Assembly (NCBI GenBank): GCA_964343605.1
Contig: CAYFKJ010000004.1
Coordinates: forward strand, 62,001 to 126,000
Length of the DNA stretch: 64,000 nucleotides
Reading direction: 5' to 3'
Source of the DNA: CAYFKJ01 sp964343605
GTDB taxonomy: Bacteria > Pseudomonadota > Alphaproteobacteria > UBA2966
Shown here: piece after piece, positions 8,139-17,058 of the stretch
Layout of the letters: each line of letters opens with the position of its first letter
Numbering within the stretch: position 1 is the first letter of the stretch
Program-made: the position numbers and the translations under genes
The notes under the pieces: generated by a model
Databases searched by the model: none
What the model was told of the DNA's origin: nothing
Seen by the model: only the letters and a program-made list of their open reading frames with translations

Positions 8139-8984
8139 ATGGCTGGCGTTTATTATTCGGAAGGCGAGTGGTTCGACGAAAGCCCCAAGCTCACGGGGCC
8201 GCAGGACCATGCGTTTTGGATGTCTTCAGTGGTATTTGACGGCGCCCGCGCCTTCGGCGGCCTGGTGCCCGATCTGGACCTGCACTGCGAACGCCTGATC
8301 AACTCCGCCCGCGCCCTGGGTTTGGAGCCCAAGCTGACAGCCTCTGAAGTGGAAGCCCTGTGCGTCGAAGGCGTCCGCAAGATGCCGAAGGAATCGGAGC
8401 TCTACATCCGCCCCATGTTCTACGGCACCACGGGTTTCCTCATGCCCGATCCGGACGGCACCAAATTCACCCTGGCGGTCTACGACAGCCCCATGCCTGA
8501 ATTCACCGGCATGAAGGTCTGCCTGTCCTCCCGCCGCCGGCCCGCCCCCGACATGGCCCCGACGGATGCCAAGGCGTCGTGCCTCTATCCCAATACCGGG
8601 CGCGCCATAAAGGAGGCGACGGAAAAAGGCTTCGACAATGCGGTCGTGCTCGATTTCGAGGGCAACGTCGCTGAATTCGCCTCCGCCAACATCTGGCTGG
8701 TCAAGGACGGCAAGGCCATCACGCCGATGCAGAACGGCACCTTCCTCGCCGGCGTTACCCGCAAGCGGATCATACAATTGCTGAGCGATGCCGGCATCGA
8801 AGTGGAGGAGCGCATTGTCACATTCGACGAGGTGATGGAGGCGGACGAAGTGTTCAGTACGGGCAACTACGGCAAGGTCATGCCGGTCACCCGGGTCGAA
8901 GACCGGGACCTCCAACCCGGTCCCGTCTGCACCAAGGCGCGTGAGCTTTACTTCGAGTTCGCCAAGGGCTGCAGCGTCTTCTAG
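8139..8984 (+). CDS. ilvE: Branched-chain amino acid aminotransferase
   Basis: 281 residues, class IV PLP aminotransferase. The family opening is YYSEGEWFDESPKLTGPQD with the HAFWMSSVVFDGARAF strand. The PLP lysine is in DAKASCLYPN at about residue 148, the glutamate region reads VAEFASANIW, and TFLAGVTRKRI carries the cofactor-phosphate contact. It moves the amino group between 2-oxo acids and Leu, Ile or Val. The motif around the glutamate (EFASANIW) differs from the more usual E(A/V)TGANIF. A neighbouring class IV activity such as a D-amino acid or amine transaminase is therefore not excluded. The gene ends 21 bases from the convergent lysyl-tRNA synthetase gene. Confidence 0.82.
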   Translation: MAGVYYSEGEWFDESPKLTGPQDHAFWMSSVVFDGARAFGGLVPDLDLHCERLINSARALGLEPKLTASEVEALCVEGVRKMPKESELYIRPMFYGTTGFLMPDPDGTKFTLAVYDSPMPEFTGMKVCLSSRRRPAPDMAPTDAKASCLYPNTGRAIKEATEKGFDNAVVLDFEGNVAEFASANIWLVKDGKAITPMQNGTFLAGVTRKRIIQLLSDAGIEVEERIVTFDEVMEADEVFSTGNYGKVMPVTRVEDRDLQPGPVCTKARELYFEFAKGCSVF

Positions 8985-9005
8985 GCGGTTTCAGCGGAAG
9001 CAGCC

Positions 9006-10592
9006 TTAGGCGGCGCCCAGATCCTCGCCCGCCAGGGCTCGGCGGATCAGGGTCACCGATTCATCGACGCCGTATAGAGCCAGGAACGAGCCCATGCGCG
9101 GCCCCTGTGACTGGCCGAGCAGGGTCTCGTAGAGCGCCTTGAACCAATCCCGCAGGTTCTCGTAGCCGTGGCGTTTGCCGACTTCGTAGACCTCGAACTG
9201 GATGTCCTCGGCGGCGGCACCCGCGCCCAGTTCCTCCAATTTCGAGGCGAGTTCGTCAAGCGCCGCCTGCTCCGCGTCGACCGGCGCGCGGTAGTGCTTG
9301 GAGGGCCGGACGAAATCCCGGTAGTAAGCGATGGCATATCCGGCAAGGCGGTCCAGGATGGGATGGTTCTCCGGCTTGGCGCCTTCGACGTAACGGCTGA
9401 TGAAGCCCCACAAAACGTCCGGATCCTCGGTGTTGCAGACGCTGGCAAGGTTCAGCAGCATGGCGAAGCTGATCGGCACCTCTTCCGCCGGCGGCTCCCC
9501 GCCATGGATGTGCCAGGTCGGATTGGCGAACTTCTTTTCGCCCTCCTGATCGGAAAACTTCTCCAGATGCGTCAAGTAATCGTCGACTGCCCGCGGAATG
9601 ACGTCGAAGTAGAGCCGCTTGGCCTTGCGCGGCGATTGGTACATGTAAAGCGAAAGACTTTCGGGGGAGGCGTAGTCGAGCCATTCCTCGATCGTCAGTC
9701 CGTTGCCGCGCGATTTTGAGATCTTCTCGCCGTTTTCATCCAGGAACAGCTCGTATGTGAAACCTTCCGGCGGCGCACCCTCCAGGACCGAACAGATGCG
9801 GCTCGACAGTTTGACGGATTCGATCAGATCCTTGCCCGACATTTCGTAATCGACGTCCAGGGCAGTCCAGCGCATGGCCCAGTCGGCCTTCCACTGCAGC
9901 TTGCAGTGCCCGCCGGTCACCGGCGCCTCGACCTTGCCGCCGTCGACATCCTCGTAGACCACGGTGCCGGCGTCCGGGTTGAGCTCGATCATCGGCACCT
10001 GCAGTACGACGCCGGTCTTGGGGCAAACCGGCAGGAAGGGGCTGTAGGTCGCCTGGCGCGCCGGCCCCAGCGTCGGCAGAATGATCTTCATCACCGCGTC
10101 GTAGTTCTGCAACAGCTTCAGAAGCGTATCGTCGAAGCGGCCCGAGCGGTACATCTCCGTCGAGGAAACGAACTCGTAATCGAAGCCGAAATCGTCGAGG
10201 AAGGCCTGCAGCCGGGCGTTGTTGTGGTGGCCGAAGCTCTCGTGGGTCCCGAAGGGATCGGGCACGCTGGTCAAGGGCTTGCCGAGGTGCGGTTCGATGA
10301 TTTCCTTGTTCGGAATGTTGTCGGGCACCTTGCGCAGGCCGTCCATATCGTCGGAAAAGGCAAAGAGCCGGGAGGGCTGGTCGGACAACAGCTCGAACGC
10401 GCGGCGCACCATGGTGGTTCGCGCAACCTCGCCGAACGTGCCGATGTGCGGCAGCCCGGACGGCCCATAGCCGGTCTCGAACAACACATAGCCTTTGCCG
10501 TTGGGGCGCTTGGCCCCACGGTCGATCAATTTTTGCGCTTCGACAAACGGCCAAGCCTTGCTGGCCAGAGCGACTTCCGTCTCGCTGGACAT
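9006..10592 (-). CDS. lysK: Lysyl-tRNA synthetase, class I
   Basis: 528 residues. This is the archaeal-type class I enzyme, also carried by many alphaproteobacteria in place of class II LysS. The class I signature GLPHIGTFGEV is near residue 50 and the second signature KISKSRGNG near residue 290. Between them lies the Rossmann catalytic domain with the insertion typical of LysRS-I (LQVPMIELNPDAGTV). The C-terminal part is helical (anticodon binding) and ends ALAGEDLGAA. It charges tRNA-Lys in the cytoplasm. The gene appears monocistronic, with 168 bases to the upstream small gene. Confidence 0.95.
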   Translation of the reverse strand: MSSETEVALASKAWPFVEAQKLIDRGAKRPNGKGYVLFETGYGPSGLPHIGTFGEVARTTMVRRAFELLSDQPSRLFAFSDDMDGLRKVPDNIPNKEIIEPHLGKPLTSVPDPFGTHESFGHHNNARLQAFLDDFGFDYEFVSSTEMYRSGRFDDTLLKLLQNYDAVMKIILPTLGPARQATYSPFLPVCPKTGVVLQVPMIELNPDAGTVVYEDVDGGKVEAPVTGGHCKLQWKADWAMRWTALDVDYEMSGKDLIESVKLSSRICSVLEGAPPEGFTYELFLDENGEKISKSRGNGLTIEEWLDYASPESLSLYMYQSPRKAKRLYFDVIPRAVDDYLTHLEKFSDQEGEKKFANPTWHIHGGEPPAEEVPISFAMLLNLASVCNTEDPDVLWGFISRYVEGAKPENHPILDRLAGYAIAYYRDFVRPSKHYRAPVDAEQAALDELASKLEELGAGAAAEDIQFEVYEVGKRHGYENLRDWFKALYETLLGQSQGPRMGSFLALYGVDESVTLIRRALAGEDLGAA

Positions 10593-10760
10593 AACTACTC
10601 ACGCTTCTCAGGTCCGAAGGAAGCTGGAAACTAGAGCAAATTGCCGCCGGATGGAACCGTTTGATGGGCCGAAAGCCGAAACGACCGGCCCCGTGCCCCG
10701 CAAAACGCGGTAGCGGGGCGGCAAATTCCGATCATCCCGATGGAGCACCGGGAGGGAGGA

Positions 10761-11012
10761 TCAATACATGGCGGAAAGATTGACGATCAGGGCGTCGTTC
10801 TTCTTGCGGATTTCCGTGGCGATCTTGTGCGCCAGGTCCTGTTCCGCTTCGCCGCAACTGTTGCAGGTATCGACAGCCGTGTGCTGGCCTTCGAGCATGC
10901 CCCGGATCGCCGCCGCCTTGACGACCTTGGCGACCATTTCGGTTTGCTCGCTGGTCAGGTTTCCATCCAGCTTTTCCATCGACTCATCGACAATCGCTTG
11001 CAGTCTCTCCAT
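10761..11012 (-). CDS. Small hypothetical protein with CxxC
   Basis: 83 residues. A GGGGGAGG sequence lies nine bases before the ATG at 11012 but touches the alternative ATG at 11021, so I choose 11012. The protein is mostly helical, with a central CNSCGEAE segment whose two cysteines could bind metal or form a disulfide. No signal peptide or membrane segment is visible. It follows the dodecin gene on the same strand with 54 bases between, and both have strong ribosome sites, so they may be co-transcribed. I do not recognise the family. Confidence 0.6.
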   Translation of the reverse strand: MERLQAIVDESMEKLDGNLTSEQTEMVAKVVKAAAIRGMLEGQHTAVDTCNSCGEAEQDLAHKIATEIRKKNDALIVNLSAMY

Positions 11013-11066
11013 GGAATTCATCCTCCCCCGTCGAGGGCTTTATTGTCGCACCCGGAGCAAACCCGC

Positions 11067-11276
11067 TCAATCCTCGAATTTGAACGACATCTTCAGCTTC
11101 ACCCGATAGGCGCTGATCTTGCCGTCCTGGATCTGCAAATCCTGATCGACCACTTCGGCGATGCGCAGATCGCGAAGGCTCTGGCCGGCCCGCTCAACGG
11201 CGGCGGCGGCGGCGTGCTCCCAGGATTCGGGACTGGAACCAACCAATTCGATGACCTTGTAGACACTACCCGACAT
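11067..11276 (-). CDS. Dodecin family flavin-binding protein
   Basis: 69 residues starting MSGSVYKVIELVGSSPESWE. This matches dodecins: a first strand ending in ELVG(S)S, a helix, then LRDLRIAEVVDQDL and a last strand YRVKLKMSFKFED. Dodecins form twelve-subunit shells that store FMN or riboflavin. The start at 11276 is supported by GGGAGGA seven bases before it; a longer frame to 11354 has no such site. It is divergent from the DinG-like helicase gene. Confidence 0.92.
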   Translation of the reverse strand: MSGSVYKVIELVGSSPESWEHAAAAAVERAGQSLRDLRIAEVVDQDLQIQDGKISAYRVKLKMSFKFED

Positions 11277-11479
11277 GACATCCTCCCTTATTACGACGAT
11301 GAAGGGGCCCAATGCCCCAAAGCATCGGTACGAAAGTCGGTCTGAAATTTCCAAGTGAGTCTCAAGTACCCGAAATCGTACTGCGAATCCGTCGTTTGGG
11401 GAACTTCAATCCCGGCAAGATCGTCCGGTGGGAGCGATGCCGTCTCGCCGCTCGCGGGGGTCTTCGATATACTCCCGGC

Positions 11480-14242
11480 ATGTCAGACGCTTCACCGCCT
11501 CCAGTCGCCTCCGCCAGCCAAAATACACAAGCCCTCAATCCACCGGCCCTCAGCGTTGGATCGCGCAGCGCCGTATGGCTGTCGGCAGACGGCGAGATCG
11601 ATACTCTTGATTTGCGCGAAGCCGCACGACGCGCCGCGCGAACGCCCGTCATCGTTTGCCACGCCCCATCCGTGGCCCGGCGTCTGGGGCGTGACGATCT
11701 CCCGCTGCTGGATCTGCTCGAGCTCTTCGCCTATGTGCGGCCCGCCCGGTTTTGCCTGCCTACCATCGGCGGTCTTGCGGCCGCCGTCGGCCTGCCCGCA
11801 CCCGCGGGCCTCGAAGATCAGGCCTTGGCGTTGCTGGACATTCCGAAAGTTCTCGCCGCCGAACTGGATGCCGCTCCCCGCGACGTGCACCTCGACGCCA
11901 TGACCCGCACCCTGGCCGAGGCGGGTTGGCCGTGGGCGCGCTGGTTGCTGGCCGGAGGCATGAAGAATACCGAACTCAGCGCGGACGCCCGCGGCGGCCG
12001 AGGTATGGACATCTGGAACCGGCTGCCGGAAATCGAGGAACAGGCGCCGCCCCCGCCTCCCGGCAACGAGGCGGTTTCGGCTGCCGAAGCTTTGGCCCGG
12101 CTCGATCGGTTGCTCGACGCCAACGCCGAAGCGCGGCCCCAGCAACGCGACTACACGGAGGCTGCTGCCCGGGCCTACGCAGCGCGCAACGCCGCCGACG
12201 AGCCTCATATCGTCCTGGCCGAGGCCGGCACGGGCGTCGGCAAGACGCTCGGCTACATCGCCCCCGCCAGCATCTGGGCGCAGAAGAACGAGGGTTCGGT
12301 CTGGATTTCCACCTTCACGAAAAACCTGCAGCGCCAGTTGGACCAGGAGCTGCACAAGCTTTATCCCGACCCGCGCATCCGGGCGGAGAAGGCCGTTTTG
12401 CGCAAGGGCCGGGAGAACTATCTCTGCCTGCTCAATCTGGAGGATGAGGTCGGGCGGGCGCGCCAGGGCCGGGCCGTCGCGGTGGCGGCTCTCATGGCGC
12501 GTTGGGCCGGTGCAACGCGCGACGGCGACATGGTGGGCGGCGATTTCCCCTCCTGGCTGGTGCATCTGTTCGGTCCGGCACGGACGCTGGGCCTCGCCGA
12601 CCGGCGCGGCGAGTGCATATATTCGGCCTGCGCCCACTACAAGCGCTGTTACATCGAGCACGTCCAGCGCAAGGCGCGGCGGGCGGAAATCGTCGTCGCC
12701 AACCACGCCCTGGTGATGATCCAGGCGGCGATGGCGGACGAAAATACGGAGCTGCCGACGCGCTACGTTTTTGACGAGGGCCATCACGTCTTCGACGCCG
12801 CCGACAGCGCTTTCGCCGCCGACCTCGGTGGCATGGAAACCGCCGAGTTGAGGCGCTGGATCCGGGGTGCGGAGGGAACCCGCCGACGGCGGGCACGCGG
12901 TCTCGAAAACCGCATCGGCGATCTCGTCGGCGGCGACGAAAATGCCGAGGAGGCGCTCAACGCGGTAAAACGTGCCGCCGCAGCACTTCCCGGTGAAAGC
13001 TGGCTGAGGCGAATAACCGATGGCGGCGGTGCCGGTCCGGCAGAGGTTTTCCTGGCGGAAGTCCACCGTTTCGTGATGGCGCGCCAGACCGGGTCCGACG
13101 CTGGTTACAGCCTGGAAACCGACACGGTGGAGCCGACCCAAGCCATGGTCGATGCCGCCGACAAACTGGCCGACGCCCTGGGAGAACTCGTCCGGCCCAT
13201 GCTGGCGTTGGGCAAGCTCTTGATGGAACGCCTCGACAACGAGGCGGACAGCCTGGACAGCGACAGCCGCCGGCGTATCGAAGCCGGCGCCCGCGGTCTG
13301 CGACGCCGGGCGGAGAGCGTTGCGGCCTGGCGATCCATGCTGGGAAATCTGGGCCGGCCGTTGCCGCCGGAATTCGTCGACTGGTTCGGCATCCAACGCA
13401 GCGACGGCCGCGTGACGGATGTGGGCATGTACCGCCATTGGCTCGACCCGACCAAGCCCTTCAGCGAAGCGGTGCTGCAGCGCGCCCATGGTGTGTTGCT
13501 GACGTCGGCCAGCCTGCGCGACCGAAGCATCGAAGCGGAGGACTGGGCCAGCGCCGATATCCGCACCGGCGCCCACCATCTGATCCTGCCGCCCCAAAGA
13601 ACCAGTCTGCCGTCGCCCTACGATTACGCTGCGGTCACGCGCGTGCTGGTGGTCAACGACGTCGGCCGCAACGACGCCGACCAAGTGGCGGCGGCGTTCC
13701 GGGAGCTGTTCCTCGCCGCCGGCGGCGGGGCCCTGGGAATATTCACCGCCATCGCCAGATTGCGCGCCGTCCACGGCCGTCTGGCCGAGCCACTCGACGA
13801 GGCCGGTCTGCAACTCCTGGCCCAGCACATGGACGCCCTGGATACCGGGACCCTGGTCGACATATTCCGGGCCGAGGAGGACGCCTGCCTGCTGGGCACT
13901 GATGCGGTTCGAGACGGCGTGGACGTGCCCGGCAGAAGCCTCCGCCTGATCGTTTTCGACCGCGTGCCCTGGCCCCGCCCGTCCATCTTGCACAAGGCGC
14001 GCAAGGCGGAATTCGGCGGCGCCAAATACGACGACATGCTGACCCGGCTGCGCCTGAAGCAGGCCTACGGCCGGCTGATCCGGCGCGCCGGGGACCGCGG
14101 GGTGTTCGTGATGCTGGATTCAGCCATGCCGTCGCGTCTGCTCGACGCCTTTCCCGAGGACCTTGAGGTCCAGCGTATCGGATTGGCCGAGGCGGTGTCG
14201 ATCACCCGGGATTTCCTTAATCTGGAATTTGAGGGACAATAG
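11480..14242 (+). CDS. DinG/XPD-like Fe-S DNA helicase
   Basis: 920 residues. The helicase part starts near residue 210. Walker A is AEAGTGVGKTLGY at about residue 250. A four-cysteine Fe-S cluster region follows, with NYLCLL near 314 and ECIYSACAHYKRCY near 380-395. The Walker B DEGHH is near 430, and a C-terminal motor shows LLTSASL and YGRLIRRAGDRG. The roughly 200 N-terminal residues carry LSADGEIDTLDL and a YVRPARFCLPTIGGLAA stretch, which resembles the end of a DnaQ-like nuclease domain but without clear acidic active residues. It probably unwinds DNA 5'-3' in repair. The frame is open to 11312, but ATG 11480 fits the family better. Confidence 0.85.
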   Translation: MSDASPPPVASASQNTQALNPPALSVGSRSAVWLSADGEIDTLDLREAARRAARTPVIVCHAPSVARRLGRDDLPLLDLLELFAYVRPARFCLPTIGGLAAAVGLPAPAGLEDQALALLDIPKVLAAELDAAPRDVHLDAMTRTLAEAGWPWARWLLAGGMKNTELSADARGGRGMDIWNRLPEIEEQAPPPPPGNEAVSAAEALARLDRLLDANAEARPQQRDYTEAAARAYAARNAADEPHIVLAEAGTGVGKTLGYIAPASIWAQKNEGSVWISTFTKNLQRQLDQELHKLYPDPRIRAEKAVLRKGRENYLCLLNLEDEVGRARQGRAVAVAALMARWAGATRDGDMVGGDFPSWLVHLFGPARTLGLADRRGECIYSACAHYKRCYIEHVQRKARRAEIVVANHALVMIQAAMADENTELPTRYVFDEGHHVFDAADSAFAADLGGMETAELRRWIRGAEGTRRRRARGLENRIGDLVGGDENAEEALNAVKRAAAALPGESWLRRITDGGGAGPAEVFLAEVHRFVMARQTGSDAGYSLETDTVEPTQAMVDAADKLADALGELVRPMLALGKLLMERLDNEADSLDSDSRRRIEAGARGLRRRAESVAAWRSMLGNLGRPLPPEFVDWFGIQRSDGRVTDVGMYRHWLDPTKPFSEAVLQRAHGVLLTSASLRDRSIEAEDWASADIRTGAHHLILPPQRTSLPSPYDYAAVTRVLVVNDVGRNDADQVAAAFRELFLAAGGGALGIFTAIARLRAVHGRLAEPLDEAGLQLLAQHMDALDTGTLVDIFRAEEDACLLGTDAVRDGVDVPGRSLRLIVFDRVPWPRPSILHKARKAEFGGAKYDDMLTRLRLKQAYGRLIRRAGDRGVFVMLDSAMPSRLLDAFPEDLEVQRIGLAEAVSITRDFLNLEFEGQ

Positions 14243-14314
14243 CCTTGCCCTTCGGCGGCGCTCTCCGTAATGTGCGGACCCGTTTGCAGACGGCAGTTAC
14301 AAAGGTTCAAAATT

Positions 14315-14716
14315 ATGCAACACACGGCACTGATCTACACCATGGTGATCATGTCGGCGGCGGATTCCGACATGACGGACAAGGAATTGTTCATCATCGG
14401 CGATATCGTCCGCACGCTTCCGGTATTCGAAGGCTTCGATCCCGAACTCCTGCCCGAGACGGCTGCCAATTGCGCCGAAATTCTCTCCCAGGAAAACGGC
14501 ATTGAGACGGTGGTCGGCATTATCGCCGATTCGCTGCCCGAACGGCTGCGCGAAACGGCTTACGCCCTGGCCTGCGACGTAGCGGCCGCGGACGGCATCG
14601 TCAACCAGGAGGAATTGGTGTTGCTTGAAATGATCCGGCATCGCGTCGGCATCGGCCGGTTGCGCGCGGCGGCGATCGAGACCGGCGCGCGGGCCCGCTA
14701 TCAGAAAGCCGACTAG
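14315..14716 (+). CDS. TerB-like (tellurite resistance B domain) protein
   Basis: 133 residues. The protein has the TerB/DjlA-type helical pattern: an N-terminal MSAADSDMTDKELFIIGDIV and a second half CDVAAADGIVNQEELVLLE. In both, an acidic ADGxxxxxE loop precedes a helix, as in the paired metal-binding repeats of TerB. No membrane segment is seen. It follows the helicase gene by 72 bases on the same strand and may be in its operon. It overlaps the convergent hydrolase gene by four bases at its end. The cellular role is unknown. Confidence 0.72.
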   Translation: MQHTALIYTMVIMSAADSDMTDKELFIIGDIVRTLPVFEGFDPELLPETAANCAEILSQENGIETVVGIIADSLPERLRETAYALACDVAAADGIVNQEELVLLEMIRHRVGIGRLRAAAIETGARARYQKAD

Positions 14717-15351
14717 AGCTCCCTCATGAAAGCCGCCACCGCGGCTATCCCCTCGTCCCAGTTTTGTGCTTCCGTGCGGCCCGAGGCTTTGCGCGGCTTG
14801 AAACTGTGATCGCCGTCTTCCATCCAGGCGAGGCGGATGGTAGGAGACAGGACATAGCTCGCCACGTCTTCGAAGGTGCCGAGCGAATCCCGCGTTCCCT
14901 GTACGATGAGGGTTGGCGTAGTCAGCGCCGCAAGGTGCTCCGTCCGGGTTTTTTCCGGCTTGCCTGGTGGATGAAACGGATAGCCCAGGCAGACCAGGCC
15001 ATCCACGCCGGTCTCGTCGGCGATCATGCTGGCGATGCGCCCGCCCATGGACTTGCCGCCGATGGCGATTTTCGCCGTTTCACCCGATGTCTGACGAACG
15101 GCATCGATCACCTCACGCCAGGTGGTCTCCAACACCGGTGCGCGGTCCGGCGGCCGTTTGCCGCCTTCCCGGCGCCGGCGCTGCATGTAAGGAAATTCAA
15201 AGCGCACGACCCGAAGGCCGACGTTTGCCAGACCCTCGGCGAACGCCGCCATGAATGGGCTGTCCATGGGCGCGCCGGCGCCATGGGCGAGTACGATGAC
15301 CCGGTCGGAAGTCTTCGGGCCGTCAAACAGCATTTCCTCGATTTTCGACAT
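14713..15351 (-). CDS. Alpha/beta hydrolase (dienelactone hydrolase-like)
   Basis: 212 residues. The nucleophile elbow is GGKSMGGRIAS, with the serine near residue 95. A VIVLAHGAGAPMDSPFM segment near the start carries the oxyanion loop. The acid is in IVQGTRDSLG and the base in EDGDHSFKPRK, so the triad is complete. This belongs to the KANL3/Tex30-like group of small hydrolases. I use ATG 15351, because the long upstream frame to 15663 runs into the divergent gene and lacks similarity. It is cytoplasmic and the substrate is unknown. Its start faces the TVP38 gene. Confidence 0.85.
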   Translation of the reverse strand: MSKIEEMLFDGPKTSDRVIVLAHGAGAPMDSPFMAAFAEGLANVGLRVVRFEFPYMQRRRREGGKRPPDRAPVLETTWREVIDAVRQTSGETAKIAIGGKSMGGRIASMIADETGVDGLVCLGYPFHPPGKPEKTRTEHLAALTTPTLIVQGTRDSLGTFEDVASYVLSPTIRLAWMEDGDHSFKPRKASGRTEAQNWDEGIAAVAAFMREL

Positions 15352-15554
15352 GTGTCCCCGATAAAAACAGTTAACGCCAATGGCTTGCCCGATCACAAAG
15401 TCGTGGTCAAGCCTTGCCTCACGTGACGCCTCTGGCAAACTTGAAGCGGAAGTACGGAGGGCCGCCGCTTGGAGACAATATTGTACAATTGTAGGTCTTT
15501 GGTCGGGATAGCCGGTATCCCGGCTCAGTTTGTCGGACGGGCGGCCGGCGGCCG

Positions 15555-16253
15555 GTGAGCCGGAGCACCATACAACGTATCGGATTGGTGCTGGTCCTGG
15601 TGGCAGCCATGGCCTGGGCCTGGTCGAACCGCGAAATGATCGATGTCGCCACGCTCGAATCACGGGTCGCAGAATTCGGTGCCCTGGCGCCGTTCGTCTA
15701 TATCGTCCTCTACGCTGCCGCCGTGCCGCTTTGCCTGCCCGGCTCCCTTATGACCATGGCGGCCGGGGTTCTGTTCGGTCCGGTGTTCGGATCGTTCTAT
15801 GCCCTGGTGGGAGCCACCATCGGCGCGACGATTTCGATGTTGATTGCGCGCTACATCGCCGGGGAACTGGCGACCCGGCGCGGCGGCGGCAGGTTGGGCC
15901 ACATCAAGGAAGGCGTGGACGCGGAGGGCTGGCGCTTCGTCGCTTTCGTCAGGCTCGTGCCGCTCTTTCCCTTCAATATCCTGAACTACCTCCTGGGCTT
16001 GACGGCCATTCCGCTACGGCACTACGTGCTGACCACATTCATCTGCATGGCGCCGGGGAGTGCTGCCTACACTTACGCGGGATATGCCGGACGGGAAGCC
16101 GCCGCCGGCAGCGAAGATATGGTTCTGAAGATCGCCATGGCCTTCGGCCTGTTGGCGGGCGTGGCGTTGCTGCCGGTACTTATCAAACGGTGGAAGGGCC
16201 ATTTCGCCGCCCAAGCGGAAGCGGCAGCCAAAGCGAAAGAAGAGCAGACCTAA
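15555..16253 (+). CDS. TVP38/TMEM64 (VTT-domain) membrane protein
   Basis: 232 residues with a GTG start. There are about five membrane segments, the first at residues 6-20. The VTT (SNARE-associated/DedA-like) core includes PLCLPGSLMTMAAGVLFGPVFG with the conserved proline and glycines. The re-entrant region FVRLVPLFPFNILNYLLG carries the family R-x-x-P-x-x-P-F-N-x-x-N-Y motif. The C-terminus is a lysine/alanine-rich cytoplasmic tail. Members are thought to act in membrane lipid or undecaprenyl-phosphate movement. It overlaps the end of the cobA gene on the other strand by four bases. Confidence 0.85.
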   Translation: MSRSTIQRIGLVLVLVAAMAWAWSNREMIDVATLESRVAEFGALAPFVYIVLYAAAVPLCLPGSLMTMAAGVLFGPVFGSFYALVGATIGATISMLIARYIAGELATRRGGGRLGHIKEGVDAEGWRFVAFVRLVPLFPFNILNYLLGLTAIPLRHYVLTTFICMAPGSAAYTYAGYAGREAAAGSEDMVLKIAMAFGLLAGVALLPVLIKRWKGHFAAQAEAAAKAKEEQT

Positions 16254-17050
16254 GCGCCGTTGCCGTTCCCGTTGGGTTGCCACCACGCCAGGGTTCCGGC
16301 AATGGCCGCGACCCGGCCGATGACGATCACGCAAGGCGGTCCCAGCTTGGCCTCGGAGACGGCAGCGACCGCATTTTCCAATGTCCCTACGCAATGGCGC
16401 TGACGCGGCGTGGTGCCGCGCTCGATGGCGGCGAAGGGCGTGTCAGCCGGGAGGCCGGCAGTGATCAGGCGGCGGCTGATGTCTCCAAGATTGGCGAGGC
16501 CCATGTAAACCACCAGTGTGGTGTCCGGATCGGCGAGGCTCTCCCAATCCAGTTCGAGCTCTTCGTCTTGGGTATGGCCAGTAACGTAACGCACACCCGT
16601 GGCGAGGCCCCGATGGGTGAGCGGAATGCCGACGTAAGCGCTGCAGCCCGAGGCGGCGCTGATGCCCGGCACGATTTCGAAGCCGATGCCGTTGTCGGCC
16701 AAGTGGATGGCTTCCTCCGATCCCCGGCCAAAGATAAAGGGATCGCCTCCCTTCAAGCGCACCACGATCGCGTTGCGCCGCGCCAGATCGACCAGCAACT
16801 GGTTGATGTCAGCCTGCATCATGTGATGGTCGCGCGACGCCTTGCCGGCGTAGATCCGCGTCGCCTCCGACGGCACCAACTCCAGCACCGCCGGAGAGAC
16901 CAGCCGGTCGAAAACCACCACATCCGCCTGGGCCAGCAGACGTGATGCCTTGACGGTCAGGAGGTCCGGATCGCCCGGGCCGGCGCCGACCAGGTATACC
17001 GTACCGGGGGTGTCCAATTCGTCCGCTTCGAGATATCCGGGATCAACCAC
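16250..17050 (-). CDS. cobA: Uroporphyrinogen-III C-methyltransferase (SUMT)
   Basis: 266 residues. The enzyme methylates uroporphyrinogen III at C2 and C7 to precorrin-2, the branch point to sirohaem and cobalamin. Marks are the SAM-binding VGAGPGDPDLLTVKA near residue 21, VVVFDRLVS, RLKGGDPFIFGRG and the PGISAASGCSAYVGIPLTHRG loop. It is the last gene of the minus-strand dsr run, 8 bases after dsrN. Here the product most likely serves sirohaem for DsrAB. No dehydrogenase/chelatase domain (CysG-like) is fused, so that step must be encoded elsewhere. A cobalamin role is also possible, since SUMT serves both. Confidence 0.92.
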   Translation of the reverse strand: MVDPGYLEADELDTPGTVYLVGAGPGDPDLLTVKASRLLAQADVVVFDRLVSPAVLELVPSEATRIYAGKASRDHHMMQADINQLLVDLARRNAIVVRLKGGDPFIFGRGSEEAIHLADNGIGFEIVPGISAASGCSAYVGIPLTHRGLATGVRYVTGHTQDEELELDWESLADPDTTLVVYMGLANLGDISRRLITAGLPADTPFAAIERGTTPRQRHCVGTLENAVAAVSEAKLGPPCVIVIGRVAAIAGTLAWWQPNGNGNGA

Positions 17051-17058
17051 AACGCTTC

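Noticed and set aside
11492..13993. Very long open frame opposite the DinG-like helicase
   Set aside because: 833 codons on the minus strand, but it is the antisense of a clear helicase with motif conservation and shows no domain; GC-rich codon bias keeps the frame open.
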